In this document: piece after piece, positions 21,090 to 33,076 of the stretch
How the letters are laid out: the number at the start of each line of letters is the position of its first letter
Position numbering within the stretch: position 1 is the first letter of the stretch
Assembly: GCA_910592005.1 (NCBI GenBank)
Contig: CAJVPP010000345.1
Location: 1-35,353 of the forward strand
DNA length: 35,353 nt
Direction of reading: 5' to 3'
DNA from: Funneliformis mosseae
Taxonomy: Eukaryota; Glomeromycota; Glomeromycetes; Glomerales; Glomeraceae
Program-made: the position numbers and the translations under genes
The notes under the pieces: model-generated
The model's input: only the letters and a program-made list of their open reading frames with translations
What the model was told of the DNA's origin: nothing
Databases searched by the model: none

Positions 21090-21630
21090 TTTTTTTACAG
21101 CCTTCTCTTTATCTATTTTATCTGAATTTGTAGCTATTTTTACTGCCCTATTAATAGCATCTCTAAATTATACTATATTAATCTTTACTAACTCAACTGT
21201 TACTATTTTACAATTTAATCACTTCAATTAACTTATATTTTAATCTTTAACTTTTGACTATTTCTTAAAATCAACAATTATATATATTAGTCTTATCTTT
21301 TTACTATGATTTCTTCTAATAATCTTAATATTACGTTATTTAAAATTAAAGCTTATGTAGATAATAAATATAATAATAAAGTAGATTTACTTACACAAAG
21401 TAATTTATATTCTTCAATATTAAAATTTAATTTTTATTATATTCTTAAGTATTTTTTTTCTTGTATTATGATTTTCCTCTTGTCAATTTATTTAAAAAAC
21501 ATTTTAAAAGTTTTATATCTCTAATTTAACTAAATTTAACATTTTTATAAATATAATTATATTTTCTAACTGAATTAGATTATTATTTCTTTTATTTTTA
21601 ATAATAATATTGCTTTAAATATTATAATTA
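21090..21630 (+). pseudogene. LINE ORF2 relic: RNase H domain
   Basis: Two adjacent frames, shifted relative to each other, retain RNase H order. At 21100-21230 (frame 1) the translation reads LSEFVAIFTALLIAS then TILIFTNSTVTI. At 21306-21524 (another frame) it reads NNLNITLFKIKAYVDNKYNN followed by KVDLLTQSNLYSS. In active LINE RNase H domains these correspond to the catalytic Glu (SE.AIFTAL), Asp in a TDS motif, the H-KVKAH strand and the ND.AD.LA Asp. Here TDS has become TNS and KAH has become KAY, while the last Asp remains. With a frameshift and stops the copy is dead. The reverse transcriptase expected upstream is not recognisable. Confidence 0.6.
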
Positions 21631-21860
21631 AGGTTGCTAAACAAAATCTAAAGGTTTTGCAAATTGTCTAAATAGAAAAGATAAAATTTAGTGAAATTAT
21701 ATTAAAACTTTATTAAAAATCTGCGAATTTTTAAAAAAGGTAAAATTATATCAAAGCTTATAAAAATGCGAAACTATATTAAAATCTTAGTAAAAATTTA
21801 GCAAAACTATAGTTTAAACGTTTTGTCAAATCTAAAATGAGTTTAAATAAATAACTTTAA
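21630..21860. repeat. Dispersed repeat, copy A
   Basis: About 231 bp beginning GGTTGCTAAACAAAATCTAA and ending near AATAACTTTAATTACAG. It aligns end to end with 31985-32217 in the same orientation with scattered substitutions. Its last 50 bp also match 3549-3600. It has no coding capacity. It could be a MITE, solo terminal repeat or other short element; the termini of copy B show only a weak inverted similarity. Confidence 0.75.
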
Positions 21861-24800
21861 TTACAGTATACACAACATCTTTCCTTAAGAGAATAAATAT
21901 CAAAGATTTTTAAAAATACTTCATATACTAGGAGATCTAAAAGAGAGACACCAAATATTGTATTCTTTTTTACTCTTATATAAAAAGAGTAATGCTGATA
22001 ATAAAGATTTTATCACTTATAGATTTATATTATAGTATATTATGAAATGATTAATATTATTAAAATCAAAATCCTTTTTACAATTCATAAATAATGCAGA
22101 TGATTATAAAATTAAGCACTAGACTTTTAGTTTTTCTTTATATATAACATCTTATCCTTTTTTTTTTTTATTAAAAGAATTGTTCCTTCTTATCTTTTTA
22201 AAATTATTATTTTAAACTTAGCAATATAAGCCTAATAAAAAGCTATTTGTTTATCTTTTATATATTTTATTTTTAAATCTATACAAAAAATTTAGATAAA
22301 TCTTTATCAAGTTCAACCTGACTATAAAAAGGCCTCTAATATCGACATAACTTTGAAAAAAAAAGCTTTCTTCTCTTCTGATTTTTCTTTAACTTTTCTA
22401 TTTATACTTCTTTTTTTTATAATTTTAATTTTATAAGTATCATAGTACATTTAAAATTTTGCTGATCAAATTTTTAGTCTAATAGTAACTATACACTCTT
22501 TATTTTTCTATTTATTTTATATATTATTCAAAAAAGTGATATATTTAATTTAAGTTAGGTTTAATTTTAGGAAAATACAAGATCAGTCTTTTTTTTTAAT
22601 TTTAATCGTAAATTAGTTTTAGAATAAAATTTTTGTAATTTCTTTTGATTTATATTTTATTTTATATTTTACTATTATTATAATAAAGATTTTATAAAAT
22701 TGTTATACTTTAAAAAATAAAAAAAATTATGTAAATCAATTAATTATATAATAGTTACTATATAATTAATAAAGAGAAATTATATATAAATTTAATATTT
22801 AGAAGAAAATAATAAATAAAATAATCTTTTTATATAATATATTTAATATAAATTAATTTTTTATTAATATATAAACATAATAATAAAATATTGAAAATAT
22901 TGGAAATCTTTTTAATATGTTAAAATCAACAGTAAAATGATGAGTACTTCTTCTTTGACATATTAAATATCATTATTTATAGAATTATAAAAACTTTTAC
23001 TTAATAATAAATCAAAAAATAAATAAGAAATAAAATAAAGAATAGTATTAATTAAAGAAATATTAGAAATAGTATATTTGTTAATATATTTATGTAGGGT
23101 ATGGAAGGTCTACTAAAGTTTTGCTAAAGTTCTAGGACCTATTAGTTCTAATATATAGACAGATTGACTTAATCTTTATGAAAGTCCTATAACTTATATA
23201 GAACTATAATCAAAACTAAGTTCAGACTGTTAAATAATATTTATTTTAATATTATACTTCTAAAAGTATTATATTTTAAGATTACAAGCTATTAGAATCT
23301 TTCAATTCTTCCAATTCTAAGCTTTTCAATACCAATGATTTTTTATTAAAAGATTAAAAAATTTTTATAAAACTTATAATTTTTTCATTTTTTAAATTAA
23401 CATTATTTCATAATTTTCATTTTATTAATAATTGTAATAATGCTAAATTATGTACTTTTTTTTTCTCTTTCAAATGATACTTTTTTTTAAAAATTACGAT
23501 CTGTAGTTAAAAAGTTTTTTTAAAAGTAAAAGCCTTCTTGAATTTCATGTATTTTACACAAAAAAACTAATTTTACTACTAATATCTTGAACTCTACTCT
23601 AACTTTTATCTCTATAGATACTTTTTCTATATATAGTTTTTTAATTTTATTAAAAACGCAATCATGTTTTCTTTTTTATTAAATAAATAATATAAATAAT
23701 GTAAACAACTATTTTAACAAACATTACGTAAATACGTATATGTTATTTTTTTTAAAAAATATCTTTTTAGTTAAATATTCAATATTATTAGATCATTAAA
23801 AATTTATTATACACTTCTTAAACTAATGTATTCCTTATAGTATAGTACCTTTTAAAATTCATAAATATGTATTATATTCAAATATCTTAATTAATTATTT
23901 ATAATATTTAAATTTATTGTATTTTATTTAATTATTATTAATAATTTTATTATAATTAATATATTATAAATTTAAATTGCTATTTATTACTATATTGTTA
24001 AATTTATTATTGTATATCATTCAAATCTTTAAAATCATAGTTCAAATAAGCTATTTTTGCTGAATAATTTTATAATATAAAACATAAATTTGATAATAAA
24101 AAGATGCAATATGTAATATTTAATTAGAATTTAATTGATCTACATATTTCATATGATTATAATTAAATTGCAATATACAAATATCTGTAAAATTAAATTT
24201 TAATATATATTATTTATTAAAATTTATATAAAGACCAAATTGGAACTGTTTAAATTAAGTCCTAAAAATTAAGACCAGATCTTACCAAGATTGAAATCAA
24301 AGACTGAACCCAAATTTTTTCATTCTCTATATTTATGTAAAATTAATAATTAAAAATTATTTAAAAAAAAATAATAAATATATTAAAAAAAAACTATAAA
24401 TAATAATTAAAAAATGATAAACTTGAAAATAATCGAATAAAAGATCTAAAATAAAATCTCAAAAAAATAGAATAAAAAATAAAAAATAATAATATTTAAA
24501 AGATTATATATAAAAGAAAGAAAATAAATAAAAGAATAATAAAAAAAGATTATATAAAAAGAATATTATAGAATAAGAAGAAATATGAAAAAAAAAACAG
24601 AAATAGAAAAGAAAATAATAAAAAATATTATAGAAATAATTATGAAAAATAACAGAAATAGATATAAAGAATAGCAAATATGAAAGATAAATTATTAAAA
24701 AATATTTATATTTTGATAATAGAAATTATATTAAAGAAAAAATAAAATGAATCTTGAAAATATCAAAGAAAATAATTATAAAGAAAAAGATTTATGAAGA

Positions 24801-25512
24801 ATAAAAAAGAAAATTAATAAAGAAATAATATGAGAAATAATAATTATGATAATTAATATTAAAGAATTTAAATGTTAATTTTTAGACAAATAAAAAATAA
24901 TATATAAAATAAATTTTCTTAATAATGAGTAGCAAAACTTTATTAAATAGATATAAATTTTTATTAAAGAAATTAAATTTATAAATATCATAATTGTAAA
25001 ATTTATGTTTTGAAAATTACAATAGTATATAAATAATAAAAGAATATAAAAGATACTAAGATAAAAAATGATAAATGATAATTATAAAAAAGTATAATAT
25101 ACTATTTTATCTTTCTACTCTATATATAAAAAATAGTATTATATTAAGTGTAAGAAGTCAAATCTTTTTATTTAATATAAAACTTTTTGAAAAGAATAGA
25201 ATAATACTACAATAATTTTTAAATACAATATTTTATATTTATAGTATAATATTTCATATTTTTTGAAAAGAATAGATAATATTATAAGGATTTTAAATAT
25301 AATATTTTATGTAATATAACATTTTATAATATATATGATTTAATAAAAGTCATGCTACTAAAATAATAAAATAATAAAATAAATAATAATAATAAGCCTA
25401 AATTTTTTTAAGAGTTTATTAATAATTTACAGTTTATATATTATAAATTTAAAGCTATATTATTTAGCTAAAATATATTTAAATATTTGTATTAAATTTG
25501 AAAGTTTAGATA
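21861..25512. other. AT-rich decayed repeat DNA, no gene
   Basis: No open frame of note. Around 23095-23240 and 24235-24310 short stretches of higher complexity (AGGTCTACTAAAGTTTTGC; AAGACCAGATCTTACCAAG) look like fragments of element termini but I cannot name them. From about 24340 to 24900 the plus strand is almost devoid of C and strongly purine-rich. Confidence 0.45.
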
Positions 25513-28231
25513 CTGTCATATCTTCATATAGTCACGTAATTAGACACATACTTTTGATGTATTTATATTTAGATGTGATTATATAGAAATTTCTTCATAT
25601 AGTCAACCTATATAGAAGTTATATGAATTGTGACTATATAAAGATTTATAAATTTCTTTTATTGTAAAAAAAAAATTAAAAAAAAGTTTAAAATGCAAGA
25701 AATTTATTATTTAATATAAAAGACAAAAAATTTCTTATATTTATATATTATTTTGCATAAAAAAACTTGTAATATTTTTTTGTTTTACTTTCAAAAAGTT
25801 TCTACCACATAATTTTTATATATTTTCTAAAAATTCTTATCTCTTTCATATCAAACTCTTTACTCTCCTATTTTTCAAAATATTACAATCATATTTTAAG
25901 ACTATCAAAATCTTTTTGTATTGATAATACTAAACGTTCTTCTTTATCATTATTATCTAATTCAGTTTTTTCATTATCTTCTTTCAAAATTAATTGAATA
26001 ATTTCAGCATCAATTAATGGCTGTTCTATTGGAATCATCAAATCAATCATTTCTAAATACTGATTTACTTTCTTTAGAGACTTATTCAGAATATTTTTAA
26101 AAGATGAAAACTGTTGTAAAAGGAGTTCAATATCCTTTTGATTCTCTTGACTTGCCATTTCCTATATTATTAAAGCTTGTTAGATACTATTATCATCATC
26201 ATTAGTTGGTAAAATTCCAGTTTTTCACTAATAATTAATAATTATTTCTTCTTTTACTAAATCTTAAGCTTAAGCAATATATTTTATAACTTCTTTGACA
26301 TTGATTTTATTACTGTATAAAAAAATACTTTAAAAATATGTAATATATAAATAAAATAAAAATTACAATAATTTGAATACCTTTTTAAATTCACATTTAT
26401 TTTAAACTGATAAATAATATATTATATAAAATGTTATTTGTAAATTATCTTAAAACTCTTAATAATACCTACATCTATAGGCTATAAATGAGCTGTTGTA
26501 TTAGGAGAAAGAAAATGCACTTGAATATGTGATAAATTCAAGTTATCATTAGCATGTTTAATTGTTTGATTATTATTATTCTTATTATGTTCATCAGAGT
26601 TAAAATGAAATGATGCATTATCTATTAATAATAAAATTCTTCTATTTTATGCTCAAAATTTATTATTAATATACTTAAGCTATTCACTAAAAATATCACT
26701 TCATATCCAGGCCTTTGAATTAGCATAATAAGTATATGAAAGAGAATTTCTATTGACTCAGTAAAGACATTTAGGATTTTTTGAAAAACAAATTACAAGT
26801 GGTTTAAGTTTTTGAGTACTAATTGCATTTATTACTAAAAAAATAATAATGTGAGTCTTATACTATAATATAATTTAATTAAATTATACATAAAGAAATT
26901 TTAAAATAATTAAAAAATTAGTTAATTTGCTTACCATTTTTGTATCTGAAATAGAAGCTGATGTAAAAGTTTAATTAGATATCATATCAGAAATCTGTAT
27001 TAGATTTGTGATGTAGTTCATAATTAAATGTGACTAGTGCTATAGATTTGATAGTTAACTGTTACTTGATTACGTAATTGTTGTAATACATTTTTTATAT
27101 TTATTTCATCAACTTAGTTTTTTTTATGTGATCTAAATCCTATTCATCATATGTTATTTGTCAATGTTATATTACAAACTTAATACAGATATCTGATATC
27201 TATACGAAATAAGAAACTAATTTCATCTGCATTAAATATATTATCAAGTATATAATCTTGTAAAATTATTTATAACTTCCTTCTTTCCTTTGAAAAAGTT
27301 TCTAATGGTATACTATTTGCTTTACTATATAAGTAATAGCAATGAAAATTATTACATTTCTTAAATTTTTCTATCTAGCCATTTGAAAAGAATATACTTT
27401 TATGTTAAATATTAAATTTCTATACAAAATAAAATGCCTTCTCTTTAATAATCATTTCTAAAACTGGAAGATTATTAGTATTTGCATTTTTAATTCATAA
27501 TTCTAATGCTTTTTCAATTTGTAAATATTTAACTTCTCTATGACAAAAAGTATTTTTATTGACTAATATTAAGACCAATATGAGCTGCTTAGCTTTTTTT
27601 TCTAAAATCTTGAAAATTATTAAATGGTTAATATAAAGACCTTAGTATTACTAGTTAAAGTAATCAGTAATTTATTATTATATTTTATTTTTATTTTTGA
27701 GTTTAATAATATACACACATATTTGTTGCTTTATATTCTTACTTATGATAGTATGTATTTTTTTATATTTAAAATAACAGGTATCTTAAGAAAAAAATAA
27801 GATAAACTTTTTGAACATATTTATTATTTATTTATTAATAGCTATTAGGTAATCTTCCAATAAGTATTTGGCTAAAAAAATAAAAGTTGGAAAAGTTGAT
27901 AAATTTATTATGACTTAATTGTAAAATAAAAAATAATATTAGTGAAATTGGTAAATTTATCATTATAAATATCATATAAATGAAGCAGTTTCTTAAAAAA
28001 AATTTTTTAATGATCAATTATTAATATAAATATTTATAGTATAATTACATAATATGACTATATGGGTAGTAAAAATGGAGTTCAGACATACATATTTGGT
28101 GTGATTATGATTAAAATTATATTGTGATTATATAGAAGTCATTTACTTAATTAAAAATTTGAGCATAAAAATTTTGTTAACTATATAGAGATTATATTTA
28201 TATAGAGGGTGACTATATAGAGATATAACTG
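25513..28231 (-). mobile_element. Pogo/Tigger-type DNA transposon, complete but inactive
   Basis: The left end CTGTCATATCTTCATATAG and, on the opposite strand, the right end CAGTTATATCTCTATATAG form terminal inverted repeats continuing into GTCAC. Each is flanked by the TA target dinucleotide (25511-25512 and 28232-28233). Variants of GTGACTATATAGA recur inside both ends (25570-25650 and 28050-28220), as subterminal repeats do in active elements. The interior encodes, on the minus strand, a decayed DDE transposase. A length of 2719 bp is normal for the family. Confidence 0.8.
25889..27560 (-). pseudogene. Decayed pogo/Tigger (DDE_1) transposase
   Basis: Reading the minus strand, fragments appear in family order: EVKYLQIEKALEL (about 27540-27490), ANSIPLETFSKERRK, ILDNIFNADEISFLF with the first catalytic Asp, an intron-like gap (gtaagc near 26935 to ttttttag near 26835), TQKLKPLVI and SKNPKC, YYANSKAWI, ILLLIDNASFHF with the second Asp, HFLSPNTTAHL, stop, PIDVGIIKSFK with the third acidic residue, and KTGILPTNDDD. 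The last 89 codons (25889-26158) are open and form the acidic C-terminus. Multiple stops and shifts make it non-functional. Several stops are transition products (CAG to TAG in TTAHLQP; TGG to TAG in SEWL). The N-terminal helix-turn-helix is no longer legible. Confidence 0.8.
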
Positions 28232-29019
28232 TATTATTAATAAAATAGCAAAATATAAATTTCATATTGTAGTATTTGTAGTAATAATATTATTATTTTA
28301 AAGAAATATAAAAATAGGATAATAATAATAAAAAAAAAGTATAAAAAGACTTAATTACTTTATTATATTATTAGTTTAATAATATAAAAAATGATTTATA
28401 ATTGAAAATTTAAATTATTAAAATTAAAAATAAAGTTACAATTTTATTAGTCTAGAACAATGTAAAGAATTATATAATACTATATAAAGTAATACAAAAT
28501 GTTCTAATATTAGTCTGCTCAATAATTAAATTAATATTAATTGGCTTTATAATTGCATAAAAGTCTAGATATAGCAAATACTAGAGTAAATTTTTTAATT
28601 AGAATTATTTTAGATTTTTACAATTCTCATTTTTTAGTATATAATTTATTTAACTTATTAGTTTATATAATTTAAGAAGAGTATTTTTATTAACTATTAT
28701 AAAAAAAAATTAAAATTTTAAAATCTCAATTTTCTGACTTAGTTAAGATATGAAAACTAATTTTTTAACTTTATATCACTTTAATATTAATCTAAAAATT
28801 ATATTTAATATATAAAATAAAATTTAATATTTATTGTAATTTCCTTTTATTTTTTATTATAAAGCATTATTATAAAAATAAATATTAAAAATAATAATTA
28901 AATTTAATATTAAAAAATTATAAAAATAATTTTTTTAAATAATTAATATAAAGTATTTTTAAAAAATTATATTTTATTATTTATTAATTTAATATATAAT
29001 ATATATATTATACTCTAAA
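28232..29019. other. AT-rich gene-free DNA
   Basis: No coding frame or element boundary is recognised. The sequence is decayed A/T-rich repeat DNA between the pogo element and the minisatellite arrays. Confidence 0.5.
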
Positions 29020-29705
29020 TATATTGATATTCAAAATGCATATTTGGAATATTCTAAATACAAAGATTGTTAGGAATATTTATTTATTTCAAATGCATAT
29101 GTATTCAAAATGTGTATTTCAGATATCCCAAATGCTCATTTTGGGTATGTCTCAAATGCATATTTTAGATATTTCAAATGCACATTTTAGATAATATTCT
29201 AAATACATATTTTAAGTATATTTCAAATGCACATTTTAAATATTCCAAATATACATTTTGAATAATGCTCTAAATATACATTTCAGATAATATCTCAAAT
29301 GCGTATTTCAAATAATGTCTTAAATGCTAATTTTCAGACTTATTTCAGATTGTCCTAAATGATCACTAATGATTTGAGTTTATTAAATAATAGATGTATA
29401 ATTTATATATTATTTATATCTAATATTTATATTTATAAAACTTTATTTTTATTTAAATTGTAAATAAAAATGTAAAAAAAACTTTATATTAGCATTTGAA
29501 TATCTGAAATATGTATTTGAGATATATTCAAAATGTGCATTTAAAATATATCCAAAATGTTTTTTTAGAATATTATCTGAAATGTACATTTAAAATATTT
29601 GAATATGTATTTAAGATAAATAAGCATTTGAAACAAGTGAGTATCCCAAATAATCTTTATATTTAAAATATTCTAAATGCGTATTTCAAACATTAACACA
29701 TTTAG
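29020..29705. repeat. Paired minisatellite arrays, possible foldback element
   Basis: Block 1 (29020-29345) repeats a degenerate unit of roughly 22-30 bp of the form TTTCAAATGCACATTTTAGATA. Block 2 (29490-29705) carries units best read on the opposite strand (TGCATTTGAA, ATGTGCATTTAAAATAT). About 145 bp of plain AT sequence separates them. Because the core AAATGCATATTT is partly self-complementary, the inverted arrangement is probable and not proven. No gene is inside. Confidence 0.65.
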
Positions 29706-31984
29706 GGTATAATATATATAAATTTTTATTTTTATTAAAATTATTTATAATAGTAATTTCAATTCTTTAATTTATTTAAATATAATATTTTCTAATAAAC
29801 TAGAATTTTAAAAAATATAAAAATAAGAAATATAAATTATATCAATATTTTATTAAAAAAACTAAATATAATTGCAGATAATATTACCTATCTAAATTAA
29901 TATAATATAATATCATTTAATAATAAAACTTAGAAACAAAATTATCTATAATCTTTGATAATGATTTTTAATTATAGATATAATTAGAAAATTATTTAAA
30001 TTAATATATCTTTTAAAAAAAGTTTCTTACAAAAAAACAAAACTTAAATATTTTATAAGTCAAATAGAAATAAAGGATTTTACAAAAAAGGAAAAGACTA
30101 AGTAAATCAAAAATCATACTTATTAAATATTATATTCCTAGATTTATAATTTAAAAAAAATTGTACAACTTGATAATCAAAAAAACTAAAATATTTAACA
30201 AATTAACTAATTTTAATATATAAATATAACTAAATTAAAAAATCAGAGTATAATATGAATTTTATTAATAAATCTTAACTATAATTATATAATAAATCCT
30301 ATAATTATAAAATGGCATCAAAGTTTTAAAAGTTCATTAAAGAAATAAATAATGATATTAAATTTTTTATAAAATAGATTGACAAGTGTAACTTTTATAT
30401 TTCCTTTATTAAAAGCAAATTATCTAACTCATTCTATTTATAAAAAATAACATTATAATATAATTTAAAAGTATAAAATTAAAAATAAAGATGAATTTGT
30501 TAGTAATATATCTAATCTTTTATAATTTCTATCTAACAAAAATTACATGATCCTATATAATATTTTGAATTTTAATTAATTAAAATTAAGTAAAGGTTAA
30601 AATTGCTTATTTGGATATCACTAGAATAATATTCATATTATATTAAATTTTATAAGGTCTTACTTTTTGATTGTATAACTAATACTAACCTTCATAATAT
30701 AATATTATATTTGTTAATTATTATTAATAATAATACTTGTTTAAAATTAATTGCAAGTATTCTCTTAAAAGATAAAACTTTTGTCTAAGTTTTATAACAC
30801 TTAAAAATGTCTTAAAATGATATATATTCTTATATTATCTATACAGATTGTGATTTTTTAATAGTAAATATGATCAGTTTAATTTATTAAAATTAAAATA
30901 CAATTTGTATATTTTTTATATTAATCTTAATTTGAAGATAAAACTTTATATTAAAACATTTAATGAATTTTGTTCAAAGTTTTTTCTTATCTAACAGTCT
31001 TAATAAAGAGATATTTAAAATACAATAGTAGAAATTATTTGAAAAGTATCCAGCTGTAAACAGTATTAGCAGAGCAATTAATCAATAATAATAAAGTTAT
31101 GTGAATAATGCAATATAATGATTTTTAATTTAAAATCTGAAAATATTGAAAATTCTGAAAATATAGAAGATTTACATAATTTTACAGATCTTCTAAATAC
31201 TGATAATAATTTTAATTTTACAAATTAAACAAAGTTTAGAGATATTCAATTTTATACTTATTCTTAATATTTACTTTTTATTATTATTTTTATTATATTA
31301 TATATTTTTATTATTTTACGTATTTTTATTATTTTTAATATATTTAGTTTACTTATATTTTATTTATTAAATTACAATAAGACTTAAAGATAGCATTACA
31401 ATTAATTGCAACCATATAATACTTATTTGTTACAGGGTTACAATTAATTGCGATATTAATAAAATTAAATTACAACTAGTTACAATTCTATGATAAATAA
31501 GCATAATATAATTGCAACTAGTTGCTACGTCATCTTTAGTTAGACTTATCACTTTTAATTAGCTAAAAACTGGTGATTATAGATAAGTATGATTATAGTA
31601 AAATCATAATTTCATAATTCTAATCAGAATTACAAATTTCTTTTTTGAAATTTAAGGTTATACTAATATTCAATTATAGTAATTTTAAAAATAGAAAAAT
31701 ATTTTTTGTTAAATGAATATCATCTAAAAAGGTAAGTTATATTACACAAAGTTCTAATATGATAATTCTTAATATTCTGATATAATTTTTAATAAATATC
31801 ATATGATATGTGATAATATACAGTTTATTTTTTAATAATTAAACCTAAAGAATTTTTTTTAATAGTGATAGTGATTAGTATATAATAGTGATTATAAAAA
31901 GAGTTTTTAGTTTAAATATTTAAAATTGTAAAATTAAATAATAATAGACAGAATGTGATTATATATGGGATGATTATAGATAGG
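29706..31984. other. AT-rich decayed DNA with a faint coding relic
   Basis: Around 31125-31210 one plus frame reads FNLKSENIENSENIEDLHNF with further Asn/Asp-rich residues and then a stop. It could be the acidic tail of a dead transposase; I cannot name it. At 31390-31530 TTACAATTAATTGCAA-like phrases recur. Nothing else is seen. Confidence 0.35.
31514..31525. repeat. 12-bp palindrome in a cluster of related phrases
   Basis: GCAACTAGTTGC is a perfect palindrome. Related words ATTACAATTAATTGCAA, GGTTACAATTAATTGCGA and TTACAACTAGTTACAATT precede it within 130 bp, giving a small degenerate repeat cluster. Confidence 0.5.
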
Positions 31985-32217
31985 TAAAGTTGCTAGATGA
32001 AATTTAGAGGTTTTGCAAGTTATCTAAATAAAAAAAGGTAAAATTTAACAAAATTATATTAAAATCTTATTAAAAATCTATGAAATTTTGGAAAAGGTAA
32101 AACTATATTAAAGCTTATAAAAATGCGAAACTATATCAAAACTTTAGTAAAAATTTAGCAAAATTATAGTTTAAATGTTTTGTCAAATCTAAAATGTATT
32201 TAGACAAGTAACTTTAT
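31985..32217. repeat. Dispersed repeat, copy B
   Basis: Same orientation and nearly the same length as copy A at 21630-21860. Shared phrases include AAAGCTTATAAAAATGCGAAAC, shortened here as GCTTATAAAAATGCGAAAC, and GTAAAAATTTAGCAAAA. Substitutions are mainly C/T and G/A differences. Confidence 0.75.
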
Positions 32218-33036
32218 AGACAAGTTTGATTGTAGTTAGTTTATAGTATAGTACTTAGTTAACTATAATAAAAGAAATTTGTATAAATAGATAGACCTTT
32301 TATTTATGTTATAAATTAATTCTTTTGCAAATACGAATTTTAGTATTAATAAAGAAATCAATTAAAACTTATATTTTTCTACGTTTTTATATCTTCATAT
32401 AATCTGATATAATCTTTACATATTATTTGTAATTAAGTTTTTTATCTGAATTTTAATTAAATTTATTCATATTATTATCTTTCAAATCTTTATATTTAAC
32501 AGATTTATTAAAGTTTAACATGTAGATTTAATAAAATTAAGGATTAAACAGATCCTAACTCTTAATTGCAATTAGTTATAATTAAAATTTTAAGTAAAAA
32601 CTTAAGAATATTACTAACTTAAGTTGAAGAATTCTATAGTGATAACAGCTATTTAAATAAAATGCTTAAATTGACAAAAAAAAGTTAGGTTACATATTAT
32701 ATTAATCAAATTTTAATTATTATATAAATAGTATATAATATGTAAATTACTCAATAAATTGTTAAAAAAATACAATTTAAAGAAATTCTCTTTTATATGA
32801 ATTTGCAAATGAAATCTAAAAGATATTTGATAGTGAGATAAAATATGAAATAATTATTAATAAGTGTAATACTTTACTAAAACAAACTTTAAATAATATA
32901 CAATTCTGATTTTTTTATAAAATAATAATATTTGTAAGGAATACTTAATATCTCATATACTTGCAATAATTCAATATCAAATAAAACAATTTTTTTCTAT
33001 GATGCTTATTTAATTGATAAAGATTATATAGAACAG
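32218..33036. other. AT-rich gene-free DNA up to the LINE
   Basis: Composition stays A/T-only until about 33037, where it changes abruptly to less AT-rich sequence at the 5' edge of the LINE. No gene is seen. Confidence 0.5.
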
Positions 33037-33076
33037 GTATGAAAAAACTCTTTCCGTCGATCACTAAAACTAAAAA

